From Leifsonia shinshuensis (GTDB lineage: Bacteria; Actinomycetota; Actinomycetes; Actinomycetales; Microbacteriaceae), in contig NZ_CP043641.1 in assembly GCF_014217625.1 (NCBI RefSeq), forward strand, positions 868,001 to 932,000: DNA of 64,000 bases, written 5' to 3'. The number at the start of each line of letters is the position of its first letter. Position 1 is the first letter of the stretch. Of the stretch, positions 18,272 through 27,112 are shown piece by piece. The notes below the pieces were generated by a model. That model was not told where the DNA came from. It did not search any database and saw only the letters and a program-made list of their open reading frames with translations. Both the position numbers and the translations under genes were made by a program.

Positions 18272-18335
18272 CCGGCGGCGGATTTCGTGCGTGTGAACTC
18301 CCCGCGCGCCCGCCGTCCGCTCTAGCATCGGCCGC

Positions 18336-19553
18336 ATGAACCCGCTCGTCGGAACGATCGTCCTCGTGCCGCTGCTGGCCGTCGTCGCTGCCCTCGTCGC
18401 GTCGGCGGTCGGGAGGGTGGCGAAGATCCCGCTCGTGGTGTTCGAGATCCTGCTCGGCATCCTGGCCGGCCCGAGCGTGCTGGGCTGGATCCCCGCGTCG
18501 GACGCGCTGCACGCGGTCGGCCAGTTCGGCCTCGCCTTCCTGTTCTTCATGGCGGGCAACGAGATCGACTTCCACGCCATCCGCGGCCGGCCGCTGCGCC
18601 GGGCCTCCCTCGGCTGGATCATCTCGCTGGCCGTCGGCGTGCTGCTCGGGGTGCTGCTCGCGCCGAACGCGATCGCCGGCGTGTACGTCGGGATCGCGCT
18701 GTGCTCCACCGCGCTCGGGACGCTCATGCCGATGCTGCGCGACGCCGGCGAGCTGCGCACCCCGTTCGGTCGCGCGGTCACGGCCGTCGGCGCGATCGGC
18801 GAGTTCGGGCCGCTGCTGGCCATCTCGCTGTTCCTCTCCGGTCGGAGGCCGCTGGCCGCCGCGCTCGTGCTGATCGCGTTCGCCGTGATCGCGGCCGGCG
18901 CGGTCTGGTTCGCGGCACGGGGAGGCCACGAGCGGTTCCACGCGCTCGTGCGTGCGACCCTGCACACCAGCGGGCAGTTCGCCGTGCGGGTCGTGGTGCT
19001 GGCCATCGCCGCGCTGGTCGGGTTGAGCCTGGCGCTCGGCCTGGACATGCTGCTCGGCGCGTTCGCCGCGGGCGTCGTCGTCCGCGTGCTGCTGTCGGGG
19101 GCGGCCGAGTCGGACGCGAAGCTCATCGAGACGAAGCTGGAGGCCGTCGCGTTCGGCGTCCTCGTCCCGGTGTTCTTCATCGAGACCGGGATCACGTTCG
19201 ACCTGCGTGGACTCCTCGGCGACCCGCACGCGCTGCTCCTGCTGCCGATCTTCCTCGTGCTGCTGCTCGTCGTGCGCGGCCTCCCCGGCTCACTCGCGGC
19301 GCCGCGCGGCTCGACGTTCGCCGACCGGGCGTCGCTCACGCTGTTCAGCGCGACCGGGCTGCCGATCATCGTCGCCGTGACGAACATCGGGCTGAAGGAC
19401 CACGACCTGACCTCCGGGACGGCGACGGCGCTGGTCGGCGCCGGGATGCTGTCCGTGCTGATCTTCCCGGTCGTGGCCCTGATGCTGCGGCAGCGCTCGG
19501 CGGACGGCGGCGTGCGGCCGCCGGACCCGGACCGCGTGCCGGTCGAGGGGTGA
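18336..19553 (+). CDS. Cation/proton antiporter, CPA2 family
   Basis: A 405-residue integral membrane protein with about 12 hydrophobic segments, belonging to the Na+(K+)/H+ exchanger family (KefB/GerN-like). Family features: [17 protein letters not shown] near residue 35, [14 protein letters not shown] near 65, and a Gly/Ala-rich core. No RCK/TrkA-N regulatory domain follows, so it is the short form. TAGCAT at 18323-18328 is 7 nt before ATG. Ion specificity is unknown. Confidence 0.87.
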   Translation: MNPLVGTIVLVPLLAVVAALVASAVGRVAKIPLVVFEILLGILAGPSVLGWIPASDALHAVGQFGLAFLFFMAGNEIDFHAIRGRPLRRASLGWIISLAVGVLLGVLLAPNAIAGVYVGIALCSTALGTLMPMLRDAGELRTPFGRAVTAVGAIGEFGPLLAISLFLSGRRPLAAALVLIAFAVIAAGAVWFAARGGHERFHALVRATLHTSGQFAVRVVVLAIAALVGLSLALGLDMLLGAFAAGVVVRVLLSGAAESDAKLIETKLEAVAFGVLVPVFFIETGITFDLRGLLGDPHALLLLPIFLVLLLVVRGLPGSLAAPRGSTFADRASLTLFSATGLPIIVAVTNIGLKDHDLTSGTATALVGAGMLSVLIFPVVALMLRQRSADGGVRPPDPDRVPVEG

Positions 19554-19556
19554 CGC

Positions 19557-20411
19557 TCAGGGCACCCGCGTGACCGCCCGCGCGAGGATGGCCGTCGTCA
19601 GCGCCTCCACCGGCTCCCGTGCCGCCGACGGGTTCGACAGCAGCGTGAAGTCCACGTGGCCGAGCTCCGGGAGCCCGAAGCGGTTGGTGACCTTGATCAG
19701 GTCGGTGGGGATGAGCGAACGCGGGAACACGGCGACCCCGAGGCCGGCGCGCACCGCGGCGAGGACGCCGTTGACCTCGCGCGTGTTGCAGGTGATCCGC
19801 CAGGTGCGGCCGGCCGCCTCCAGCGCCTCGATCGTGATCTGACGGCTGAGGCTCGGCCCCTGGTAGGCGATCAGCGGCACCGGCTGGTCGGGCTCCAGCG
19901 CCGTCTTCTCCTGCCCGATCCAGACCAGCTCGTCGGTGGCGACCACCGTCCCGTCCGTCGTGCCCGGGTTCTGCTTGATGAAGATGAGGTCGAGATGGCC
20001 GGCCTTGAGCCTGCGGTGCAGCGGACCGGACTGGTCGACCGTGAGCTCCAGGTTGACCTGCGGATTCTGCTGGCGGAAGTGCCGGAGGATGCGCGGGAGG
20101 GTCGTGATCGCGAGGTCGTCGGCGGCGCCGAACCGCAGCCTCCCGCGCATCGCCGACCCGCTGAAGTAGCTGTCCGCTTCGGCGTGCGCGGCGAGGATGG
20201 TGCGCGCGAAGCCGGCCATCGCGTCCCCGTTGTCGGTCAGCCGGACCTCGCGGGTGTCGCGCGAGACGAGCTGGCGCTTGGCGGCCTGCTCCAGCCTCCG
20301 GACGTGCTGGCTGACGGTGGGCTGGCTGATGCCGAGCCGCTGGGCAGCACGGGTGAAGGAGCGGGTGTCGACGACCGCGAGGAACGTGCGCAGGAGGACG
20401 GGGTCGAACAT
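19557..20411 (-). CDS. LysR-family transcriptional regulator
   Basis: A 284-residue regulator with the N-terminal LysR winged helix-turn-helix ([32 protein letters not shown], key residues Ala18, Ser25, Gln26, Ser29) and a periplasmic-binding-like effector domain (about 90-284). It diverges from the MFS transporter at 20552, its likely target; the 140-bp gap is A/T-richer than the surroundings and holds a TTCA-N6-TGAA dyad. Ends only 3 bp from the convergent antiporter stop. Confidence 0.92.
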   Translation of the reverse strand: MFDPVLLRTFLAVVDTRSFTRAAQRLGISQPTVSQHVRRLEQAAKRQLVSRDTREVRLTDNGDAMAGFARTILAAHAEADSYFSGSAMRGRLRFGAADDLAITTLPRILRHFRQQNPQVNLELTVDQSGPLHRRLKAGHLDLIFIKQNPGTTDGTVVATDELVWIGQEKTALEPDQPVPLIAYQGPSLSRQITIEALEAAGRTWRITCNTREVNGVLAAVRAGLGVAVFPRSLIPTDLIKVTNRFGLPELGHVDFTLLSNPSAAREPVEALTTAILARAVTRVP

Positions 20412-20462
20412 CGGTGCTCCGTTCGCGGGGCGGTCATTCGGAAAGCCAATGGGAGTTATAGC

Positions 20463-20476
20463 TTCAATTCGCTGAA
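20463..20476. promoter_or_regulatory. Candidate LysR operator dyad
   Basis: TTCA-N6-TGAA at 20463-20476 lies in an A/T-rich patch midway between the divergent lysR and MFS genes, where LysR-type operators usually sit. Seen directly; the function is inferred. Confidence 0.35.
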
Positions 20477-20551
20477 AGAATACCGCCGATTCCGTAGCGT
20501 TGAGGGAGAACTCGAACAGACCATACGGAACCAGGAACGCAGGAACGACTC

Positions 20552-21898
20552 GTGGCGAACTCCACAGCAGCAGCAGCCCCTCCCACCGGCCCCATGCCCG
20601 TCCTCAGCGCACGCCCGCCGTGGCGCGAGACCTTCATCTCGCTGCGCGTGACCAACTACCGCCGGTTCGCCGCAGGCAACCTGGTCGCCAACACCGCCGT
20701 CTGGATGCAGCGCATCGCCATGGATTGGCTGGTGCTGCAGCTCTCCGGCAGCGTCGCCGCGGTCGGTGTCACCGTCTTCATGCAGTTCACGCCGATGCTG
20801 CTGTTCGGGCTGTGGGGCGGCGTCATCGCCGACCGGTACTCGAAGCAGCGCCTCCTGGTCTGCACGCAGTCGGCGGCGGCCGCGCTCGCGGCGCTGCTCG
20901 CGACGCTGACGCTCACCCACGCCGTGCAGGTCTGGCACGTCTACGCCATCTCGTTCGTCCTCGGCCTCGTGACCGTGGTGGACAACCCGGCGCGCCAGGT
21001 CTTCGTCAACGAGCTGGTCGGGCCGAAGTACCTGCGCAACGCGATCAGCCTGAACTCGTCCATCTTCCAGCTCGGCGGCCTCATCGGCCCGGCGCTCGGC
21101 GGCATCCTGATCACGGCGGTCGGCGGCGGCTGGTCGTTCGTGATCAACTCGGCCGCGTGCCTCGCCGTGGTGGGCGCCCTCCTCAGTCTCCGCACGAAGG
21201 AACTGCACCACTCCCCCGCTGCTCCCCGCGGCAAGGGCCAGCTCGCCGAGGGGATGCGGTACGTGCGGCGCAAGCCGGTCATCTTCTGGACCGTGGTGAT
21301 GGTCGCCGTGCTGGCGGTCTTCGCGTTCAACATGCCGGTGTTCCTGGCCGCGTACGCGAACGACGTCTACGACGTCGGCGCGAAGGGCTACGGGATGTTC
21401 AACGCGCTCGTCGCCGCGGGCGCGCTCGCCGGGGCGCTGACCTCCACCCGCCGCACGTCGGTTCGCCTGTCGATGGTGGTGGGCACGGCCGCCGCCCTCG
21501 GCGTGGTCCAGGCGCTCGCCGGACTGGCGCCGGACCAGATCGCCTTCAGCGTGCTGCTGGTCGGCATCGGCGTCGGCAACCTGCTCTTCATCACGGCGGC
21601 GAACTCGCTGGTGCAGATGTCGTCGAACGTCCAGATCCGCGGCCGCGTGATCTCGCTGTACATCCTGGTGCTGCTCGGCGGCCAGGCGATCGGCGGCCCG
21701 CTGATGGGCTGGGTGGTGGAGGCCGTCGGCCCACACATCGCGATGGCGATCTCGGGGCTGGTGCCGGCGGCGGCGGCTGTGGTGGTCGCGTTGATGATCG
21801 CGCGGCACGCCAGCCTCCGGCTGCGGTTCGGGCTGCGCGGGCGGCGGCCGGTGATCGCGATCGTGAATCGGGCCGGGAAGGCGGGGGCGACGCTGTAG
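20552..21898 (+). CDS. MFS transporter, DHA3-like
   Basis: A 448-residue transporter with 12 predicted membrane helices; the cytoplasmic loop GVIADRYSKQRLL is the MFS motif A. NYRRFAAGNLVANTAVWMQRIAMDWLV at the start is typical of DHA3/MefA-like drug or siderophore exporters. It begins at GTG with AGGAACG-like bases upstream. The substrate is unknown. Divergent LysR gene suggests effector-dependent expression. Confidence 0.87.
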   Translation: MANSTAAAAPPTGPMPVLSARPPWRETFISLRVTNYRRFAAGNLVANTAVWMQRIAMDWLVLQLSGSVAAVGVTVFMQFTPMLLFGLWGGVIADRYSKQRLLVCTQSAAAALAALLATLTLTHAVQVWHVYAISFVLGLVTVVDNPARQVFVNELVGPKYLRNAISLNSSIFQLGGLIGPALGGILITAVGGGWSFVINSAACLAVVGALLSLRTKELHHSPAAPRGKGQLAEGMRYVRRKPVIFWTVVMVAVLAVFAFNMPVFLAAYANDVYDVGAKGYGMFNALVAAGALAGALTSTRRTSVRLSMVVGTAAALGVVQALAGLAPDQIAFSVLLVGIGVGNLLFITAANSLVQMSSNVQIRGRVISLYILVLLGGQAIGGPLMGWVVEAVGPHIAMAISGLVPAAAAVVVALMIARHASLRLRFGLRGRRPVIAIVNRAGKAGATL

Positions 21899-21955
21899 GG
21901 GCTCGCGCGCGAAGGTCGGGAAGGGGCCGGACGGCTACGGTATCGTGGAGGCCGC

Positions 21956-22028
21956 GCCCCCGTAGCTCAGCGGATAGAGCAGGAGCCTTCTAATCTCTTG
22001 GTCGCAGGTTCGATTCCTGCCGGGGGCA
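21956..22028 (+). tRNA. tRNA-Arg (anticodon TCT)
   Basis: Cloverleaf: acceptor GCCCCCG (21956-21962) pairs with CGGGGGC (22021-22027), discriminator A; D-arm GCTC/GAGC; anticodon loop CTTCTAA giving TCT (reads AGA/AGG, rare codons in this GC-rich genome); T-arm GCAGG-TTCGATT-CCTGC. No encoded CCA. The anticodon stem has one mismatch at its base (C31/T39). Confidence 0.95.
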
Positions 22029-22045
22029 CGACGCGCATCAAAGTC

Positions 22046-22141
22046 GCGATTCGTGCCGAATGTCGCCTTTGGCGTCGCCATTCGCCACATTCGTGCCGAA
22101 TGTGCGTTTGTCGATTCGTGCCGAATGTCGCATTCGGGGTC
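22046..22141. repeat. Intergenic palindromic repeat array, copy A
   Basis: Three copies of ATTCGTGCCGAATGT centred near 22057, 22096 and 22122, in GATTCG.../ACATTCG... contexts, with spacers containing CGCCTTTG and GTGCGTTTG. The same string of words recurs at 49979-50102. It lies between tRNA-Arg and the stop of a minus-strand thioredoxin-like gene. Confidence 0.8.
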
Positions 22142-22442
22142 ACAACGCCCGCGCCGCCGCCACCAGGACCTGGTTCAGCGTCGGCACGCCCTCCGCGCGG
22201 AACACCTCCGCACCGTCCCCGCCCAGCACGATCACGGTCGGCGTCGAGCGGATGCCGTCCGACTCAGCGTGGGCCGGGTCGCGCGCGACGTCGCGCTCGG
22301 TCACCCGCAGGCCGGGGACCAGGCGGACGGCCTCGGCGAGCACCGCCCTCGTCTGCATGCACGGCTCGCAGAACGCCGAGGTGTACAAGGTCAGGCCGAC
22401 CTCCCGGGTGACGGGACGGTCAACGGCGGGTGTCGCATCCAC
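22140..22442 (-). CDS. Thioredoxin/glutaredoxin-like protein
   Basis: A 100-residue thioredoxin-fold protein with redox motif Cys25-Glu-Pro-Cys28 (LYTSAFCEPCMQTR) and the cis-Pro region RSTPTVIV. Short size and position of the motif near the N-terminus fit a thioredoxin-family disulfide reductase. I chose GTG 22442; no better ribosome site is visible and the much longer upstream frame is antisense to the SGNH gene. Its stop codon abuts the repeat array downstream. Confidence 0.72.
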   Translation of the reverse strand: MDATPAVDRPVTREVGLTLYTSAFCEPCMQTRAVLAEAVRLVPGLRVTERDVARDPAHAESDGIRSTPTVIVLGGDGAEVFRAEGVPTLNQVLVAAARAL

Positions 22443-22538
22443 GTCGACCAGTGTACGTCCGGCGAATTCCCGGCGACCATCCCGCGACAGCGCCCGGCGC
22501 GTCACCCGCACGTCATCCCCGCGACCGACAATCGGGGC

Positions 22539-23384
22539 GTGAGCAGGACCACTTACACGCGTTACGTGGCCCTCGGCGACTCGATCACCGAGGGGCTCTG
22601 CGATCCCGCGCCTGCACGGCCCGGGGCGTGGCTCGGCTGGGCGGACCGCCTGGCCGGCATCCTGGACGGCGACGCCCGGCTCTCCGGCGGGACCGTCGAG
22701 TTCGCCAACCTCGCCGTCCGCGGCAGACGGATCGCCGACGTGGTCGGAGAGCAGGTGCCCGGCGCGCTCGCGCTGCGGCCCGACCTGGTCTCCGTGCTGG
22801 TCGGCGCCAACGACCTGATGAGCCCCACAGCCGACCCGGACGCGCTCGCCGAGCGGCTGTCCGACGGAGTTCGGATGCTGCGGGCGCACGGGACGACGGT
22901 GCTGCTGGCGAACCTCTTCGACCCGCAATTCGCGTTCTTCCTGAAGCCGTTCCGCGGACGCGCGGCCGTGTTCAACGCGAACATCTGGAGCATCGCCCGC
23001 GACCACCACGCCGTCGTCCTCGACGTCTGGGGCGTGCGCGAGTTCCGCGACCCGGCGATGTGGGGTGCGGACCGCGTCCACCTCAGCTCGCGCGGGCACC
23101 GGCTGCTCGCGGCGCACGCCGCCCACGCGCTCGGCGTGCCGTACGCCGAGACCAACCAGGGCGACGCCGCCGACGCGCACGCCGTCGTGGACGGGCCGCC
23201 CGCGCTCCCCGAGGACCTCCCGCTGCGGACCTGGCTGCGCGTGCACGCGATCCCGTGGGCCGCGCGCCGGCTGCGCGGGATCTCCTCCGGCGACGGGCTC
23301 AGCCCCAAGCTGCCGGAGGCGCTGCCCGTGAGCACGCAGGCCCTCATCGGCGGCCAGCCGCGGATGGTCGGAGGCCCCCACTAG
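22539..23384 (+). CDS. SGNH/GDSL-type hydrolase
   Basis: A 281-residue esterase-like protein. Block I GDSITEG has nucleophile Ser15; oxyanion residues are a Gly in block II and Asn91 in VGANDL (block III); block V is [12 protein letters not shown] with the Asp-x-x-His pair. No signal peptide, so probably cytoplasmic. The C-terminal 80 residues are specific to an actinobacterial subgroup. Starts at GTG 22539 preceded by GGGG. Its TAG stop overlaps the -10 box of orn. Confidence 0.88.
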   Translation: MSRTTYTRYVALGDSITEGLCDPAPARPGAWLGWADRLAGILDGDARLSGGTVEFANLAVRGRRIADVVGEQVPGALALRPDLVSVLVGANDLMSPTADPDALAERLSDGVRMLRAHGTTVLLANLFDPQFAFFLKPFRGRAAVFNANIWSIARDHHAVVLDVWGVREFRDPAMWGADRVHLSSRGHRLLAAHAAHALGVPYAETNQGDAADAHAVVDGPPALPEDLPLRTWLRVHAIPWAARRLRGISSGDGLSPKLPEALPVSTQALIGGQPRMVGGPH

Positions 23385-23387
23385 ACT
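23382..23387 (+). promoter_or_regulatory. -10 box TAGACT overlapping SGNH stop codon
   Basis: TAGACT ends 7 nt before the orn ATG, and its TAG is the stop codon of the preceding gene. There is no SD sequence between. Confidence 0.55.
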
Positions 23388-23394
23388 GGCGGGC

Positions 23395-24018
23395 ATGGCT
23401 GCCTCAAGTGATCGACTGGTCTGGATCGACTGCGAAATGACCGGACTCGACCTGGAGGTCGACGAGCTCGTCGAGATCGCCGTGGTCATCACCGACTTCG
23501 AGCTGAACGTGCTCGACCCGGGTCTCAGCATCGTGATCAAGCCGGACGCCTCCGCACTCGCCAACATGAACGACTTCGTGCGCGCCATGCACACCACCTC
23601 GGGCCTGATCGAGGAGATCCCGAACGGCAAGAGCCTGGCGGAGGCCGAGTACGAGGTGCTGGAGTACGTCCTCAAGTACGCGCCGACCGCCCGCAGCGCG
23701 CCGCTCGCCGGCAACACGATCGGCACCGACCGGATGTTCCTCGCCAAGTACATGCCGCGGCTCGACAACCACCTGCACTACCGCAACGTCGACGTCTCCT
23801 CGATCAAGGAGCTGGCCCGGCGCTGGTACCCGCGCATCTACTTCAACGCCCCCGAGAAGAACGGCGGCCACCGCGCGCTCGCCGACATCCTCGAGTCCAT
23901 CCGCGAGCTCGACTACTACCGCGCGGCGGCTTTCGTCGGCGAGCCGGGACCGAGCACCGAGCAGACCCAGGAGGCCGCCGCGGGAGTGGTGGAAAAATGG
24001 GCCGCCCGGATGTACTAG
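23395..24018 (+). CDS. orn: Oligoribonuclease
   Basis: A 207-residue DEDDh 3'-5' exonuclease that degrades 2 to 5-nt RNAs, including pGpG, in the cytoplasm. Exo I motif is [10 protein letters not shown] (Asp12, Glu14); Exo II contains [10 protein letters not shown]; Exo III is GGHRALADI with the His-x4-Asp pair. Essential or important in most actinobacteria. Leaderless context (TAGACT, 7 nt). Followed by tRNA-His. Confidence 0.96.
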   Translation: MAASSDRLVWIDCEMTGLDLEVDELVEIAVVITDFELNVLDPGLSIVIKPDASALANMNDFVRAMHTTSGLIEEIPNGKSLAEAEYEVLEYVLKYAPTARSAPLAGNTIGTDRMFLAKYMPRLDNHLHYRNVDVSSIKELARRWYPRIYFNAPEKNGGHRALADILESIRELDYYRAAAFVGEPGPSTEQTQEAAAGVVEKWAARMY

Positions 24019-24081
24019 AATCGATGAGTTGCCTCGCGCGGAACGGTCATCGCAGATGATCCGGGACGCTCGCGGAACATG

Positions 24082-24157
24082 GTGGGTATAGCTCAGCTGG
24101 TAGAGCGCCTGGTTGTGGTCCAGGAGGTCGCGGGTTCAAGCCCCGTTACTCACCCCA
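24082..24157 (+). tRNA. tRNA-His (anticodon GTG)
   Basis: Acceptor GTGGGTA (24082-24088) pairs with TACTCAC (24147-24153), C73, and CCA is encoded at 24155-24157. A G lies directly upstream as required for G-1 of tRNA-His. Anticodon loop TTGTGGT; T-arm CGGGG-like with GTTCAAG. Confidence 0.95.
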
Positions 24158-24160
24158 ATA

Positions 24161-24222
24161 GCGCCTGGTCGTGGTACTGAGCCGCGAGCAGGTCGCGGGT
24201 TCAAGCCCCGTAACTCACCCCA
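24161..24222 (+). pseudogene. Degenerate duplicate of the tRNA-His 3' half
   Basis: This stretch repeats the tRNA-His from GCGCCTGGT through the T-arm to CACCCCA. It has a C in place of T in the anticodon (GTCGTGG), 15 unrelated bases (24176-24190) in place of 6, and one T-to-A change near the acceptor end. The 5' half is missing, so it cannot fold as a tRNA. Only 3 bp separate it from the real gene; both copies continue with CAATA. Confidence 0.85.
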
Positions 24223-24228
24223 ATAGAG

Positions 24229-24265
24229 AGAGCACGTCGCCGAAACGACGTGCTCTTTCTCTTTT
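24229..24265 (+). terminator. Terminator of tRNA-His transcript
   Basis: An 11-bp stem AGAGCACGTCG (24229-24239) with CGACGTGCTCT (24246-24256), loop CCGAAA, followed by TTTCTCTTTT, the best T-rich tail in the window. Confidence 0.92.
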
Positions 24266-24415
24266 CCACTTGCAGTCGCCCGCAAGCTTTGCGCAAGGAA
24301 TCGACAATTCTTCGACATTTCGGGTGGAGGGGTTGTGGGTCCGCGCCGGGCGGCCGTATCGTCGGGCGCAGCCGGGCGGCGTCGGGGCCGCCCGCTTCCG
24401 AGAGGACCGTCGACG

Positions 24416-26449
24416 ATGACTCGAACTCCCGCTCATTTCCGCACTCTGGCCGTCGTGCTCGCCGCGGCCACCGCGATCGGAATCGGCCTCACCGGCGCCC
24501 CCGCGCTGGCCGCACCGCCACCTGCGCCTGCGCCGAGCCCGGTCACCCGCTCCGCGCTCGACCCGTCGCTGACCACGGGCCGCGGCGCCGACCTCGGCAT
24601 CACCGAGCAGGAGGCCGAGAAGGCTGTCACCACCGGGACCGTCATCGGCCCCGACCGCACTGCGTACACACTCGCGGCCGAAGCCTCCGGGCGCTCGGCG
24701 GTCTCCCTCACCGCCGGCCAGTACGTCGAGTTCACGCTCGCCGCGCCCACCAACGCGCTCACGGTGCGGTACAGCCTCCCCGACGCCCCCAACGGCGGCG
24801 GCATCACCGCCCCGCTCGCCGTCACCCTGAACGGCGGAGCGAGGCAGACGATGACCCTGACCTCCCAGTACTCCTGGCTGTACAACCAGTACTCGTTCAG
24901 CAACGACCCGAACGCCGGCCTCCTGCACCCGGACTGGTGGATCACCGAGTGCAACTGCATTCCGGACCAGACCACGCCGGCGCCCACCATCGCGAAGCCG
25001 TTCCGGCCCATGCACTTCTACGACGAGCAGCGGCTCCTCCTGCACCGCACCTACCCGGCCGGGACCCGCGTGCGGCTCAGCGCCCCAGCCGGGACGCCCG
25101 CCGCGACTACGACCATCGACCTGCTCGACTCGCAGCTGGTCGCCCCGCCGCACGTCCGCCTCGCCGCCGCGAACGTCCTCGCCTTCGGCGCCGACCCCAC
25201 CGGCCACCGGGACGCCGCCCCCGCGTTCGACAAGGCGATCGCGTTCGCCCAGAAGCTGCATCTGTCGGTGTACGTGCCGCCGGGGGTCTTCCAGGTGAAC
25301 CGCCACATCGTCGTCGACAACGTGACGATCGAGGGCGCCGGGAGCTGGTACACGATCATCCGCGGGCACGAGGTCGCGCTGGCGACGCCCGCCCCGGACG
25401 GCTCCGTGCACACAGGCGTCGGCTTCTACGGCAAGGACGCCGCGTCGGGGGGCTCGCACAACGTCCACCTCTCCGGCTTCGCGATCGAGGGAGATGTCCG
25501 CGAGCGCATCGACCTCGACCAGGTCAACGGGATCGGCGGCGCGCTCAGCGACTCCACCGTCCAGGGCCTCTACATCCACCACACCAAGGTCGGGATCTGG
25601 CTGGACGGGCCGATGCACGGGCTGACGATCTCCGACACGGTCATCGCCGACCAGATCGCCGACGGCGTCAACTTCCACACCGGCGTCACCGACTCCCGGG
25701 TGACGAACAGCCTCATCCGCAACACCGGGGACGACGGCCTCGCCCTGTGGTCGGAGACCACCGCCGATGCCAGGGACACATTCGACCACGACACCGTCCA
25801 GACGCCGACGCTCGCCAACGGGATCGCGATCTACGGCGGTACGGACAACACCGTCTCGAACAACCTGGTCGCCGATCCGCTCCGGGAGGGCAGCGCCATC
25901 CAGGTCGGCAGCCGGTTCGGGGCGGTCCCCTTCACCGGGACGCTCGCGATCGCGGACAACACCACCGTGCGCGCCGGCACCTACGAGCTGAACTGGAACA
26001 TCGGACTGGGCGCGATCTGGTTCTACGCGCTGGAGCACTCGATCGACGCCGACATCCAGGTGACGGGCGACGACTTCCTGGACAACACCTACAACGCGAT
26101 CATGCTCGTCGCGGACTGGCCGGTGAAGGACCTCTACTCGATCACGAACGTGCACTTCGCGGACATCCACGTGGACGGCACGGGCACCAGCGTGGTCAGC
26201 GCCCGCGCCGCCGGGTCGGCGTCGTTCCAGAACGTCGACGCGCGCAACGTCGGCGCCGTCGGAGTCAACAACTGCGGGTCGTTCCACTTCACGCCCGCGG
26301 GATCGGAGTTCTCGCTCCAGAACCTCGGCGGCAACGACGGCGGCGGGACCACCGGTCCGTGGCTGGCGTCGTGGGAGCTGCCCAACACGATCACCTGCGA
26401 CGACCGGCCGCCGGTCGTCGTGCCGCCGGCGCCGTCGCCCTGGCAGTGA
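24416..26449 (+). CDS. Secreted right-handed beta-helix protein, GH87/mycodextranase-like
   Basis: A 677-residue exported protein. Signal peptide at residues 1-33 (ends APALAA). An N-terminal beta-sandwich-like region (about 60-240) has a Cys pair at ITECNCIP. A pectate-lyase-like parallel beta-helix (about 250-660) begins with VLAFGADPTGHRDAAPAFDKAI. The DDGLALWSE and GIAIYGGTDNTVSNNLV coils and overall order resemble GH87 alpha-1,3-glucanases/mycodextranases. The substrate is inferred only as an extracellular alpha-glucan. No carbohydrate-binding module is obvious. GAGAGGA precedes ATG 24416. Confidence 0.75.
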   Translation: MTRTPAHFRTLAVVLAAATAIGIGLTGAPALAAPPPAPAPSPVTRSALDPSLTTGRGADLGITEQEAEKAVTTGTVIGPDRTAYTLAAEASGRSAVSLTAGQYVEFTLAAPTNALTVRYSLPDAPNGGGITAPLAVTLNGGARQTMTLTSQYSWLYNQYSFSNDPNAGLLHPDWWITECNCIPDQTTPAPTIAKPFRPMHFYDEQRLLLHRTYPAGTRVRLSAPAGTPAATTTIDLLDSQLVAPPHVRLAAANVLAFGADPTGHRDAAPAFDKAIAFAQKLHLSVYVPPGVFQVNRHIVVDNVTIEGAGSWYTIIRGHEVALATPAPDGSVHTGVGFYGKDAASGGSHNVHLSGFAIEGDVRERIDLDQVNGIGGALSDSTVQGLYIHHTKVGIWLDGPMHGLTISDTVIADQIADGVNFHTGVTDSRVTNSLIRNTGDDGLALWSETTADARDTFDHDTVQTPTLANGIAIYGGTDNTVSNNLVADPLREGSAIQVGSRFGAVPFTGTLAIADNTTVRAGTYELNWNIGLGAIWFYALEHSIDADIQVTGDDFLDNTYNAIMLVADWPVKDLYSITNVHFADIHVDGTGTSVVSARAAGSASFQNVDARNVGAVGVNNCGSFHFTPAGSEFSLQNLGGNDGGGTTGPWLASWELPNTITCDDRPPVVVPPAPSPWQ

Positions 26450-26470
26450 GCCCTCCTCCGGTGCCCGCGC

Positions 26471-27037
26471 TCACTCCACGCTGCGGTGCAGCACGAAGAT
26501 GCCGCCGTGCGCGGGCAGGTGGCTGCGCTCGCTGTCCGTCTCGACGTAGGAATCGATGACCGCGACGATGCGGCGGTCGAGCTCCGCCACATCCTCCGGC
26601 GAGAGGTGCAGCGAGAAGCGCGCGAACGTCGCGATGGAGGCCGGCCCGGCCTCGGCGAGCTCCTGCTGGAAGGCCTCCACCGGCGCCACCGCCCGGTTGC
26701 CGTCCCGCTCATCCAGCGCCATGGACAGCCACCAGCTCCGCCCGGTCGAGCGGTACGGCTTCTCCAGCGCGCCGCTCTCCCCCGACCGCACCGGCGCCGG
26801 CTCCAGGAAGCCCGCGTCCACGAGCTGGCGGACGTGGTAGTAGACCGTGCCGGCGTCCTCCCCCAGCCGGTCGGCGAGCTGCTTGTTGGTCAACTCGCGG
26901 TCGCCGCACAGCCGCAGGATGCGCACCCGCAGCGGATGCGACAGCGCCTTGATCTCCGTGACGGAGGCCGGGCGCCGCTTGGCGTCCGGGTCGGCGGACG
27001 GACCGGGCACGGCGTCGGGTGGAGTAGGGCGGGCCAT
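26471..27037 (-). CDS. ArsR-type helix-turn-helix transcriptional regulator
   Basis: A 188-residue regulator with a winged HTH at about residues 25-85 (IKALSHPLRVRILRLCGDRELTNKQLADRL, then DAGTVYYHVRQLVDAGFLEPA). The C-terminal half is helical and may bind a ligand. It diverges from an MFS transporter, and the gap carries two palindromes fit for autoregulation and control of the pump. ATG 27037 lacks a strong SD; other upstream in-frame starts would run into the palindromes. Confidence 0.87.
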   Translation of the reverse strand: MARPTPPDAVPGPSADPDAKRRPASVTEIKALSHPLRVRILRLCGDRELTNKQLADRLGEDAGTVYYHVRQLVDAGFLEPAPVRSGESGALEKPYRSTGRSWWLSMALDERDGNRAVAPVEAFQQELAEAGPASIATFARFSLHLSPEDVAELDRRIVAVIDSYVETDSERSHLPAHGGIFVLHRSVE

Positions 27038-27053
27038 ACCGGGAGGATACCCG

Positions 27054-27095
27054 CTCAATTGAGTTTCTTGATATCGATTGAGTTTTCTCAATCGA
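27054..27095. promoter_or_regulatory. Double palindromic operator
   Basis: CTCAATTGAG (27054-27063, perfect palindrome) and TCGATTGAG-TTTT-CTCAATCGA (27074-27095, 9-bp arms) share the half-site TTGAG/CTCAA. The second overlaps a TTGAGT that could be the -35 of the MFS gene. Most likely the binding site of the adjacent ArsR-type regulator. Confidence 0.75.
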
Positions 27096-27112
27096 CGTGT
27101 CAGGCTGGCGGC

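Noticed and set aside
22053..22538. N-terminal extension of the SGNH hydrolase across the repeat array and thioredoxin-like gene
   Set aside because: The extension is antisense to the thioredoxin-like gene and includes the repeat units; the GDSI motif sits at the usual position from GTG 22539.
24161..24222. A second tRNA gene after tRNA-His
   Set aside because: There is no acceptor 5' strand or D-arm, and the anticodon stem is broken; it is a partial duplicate.
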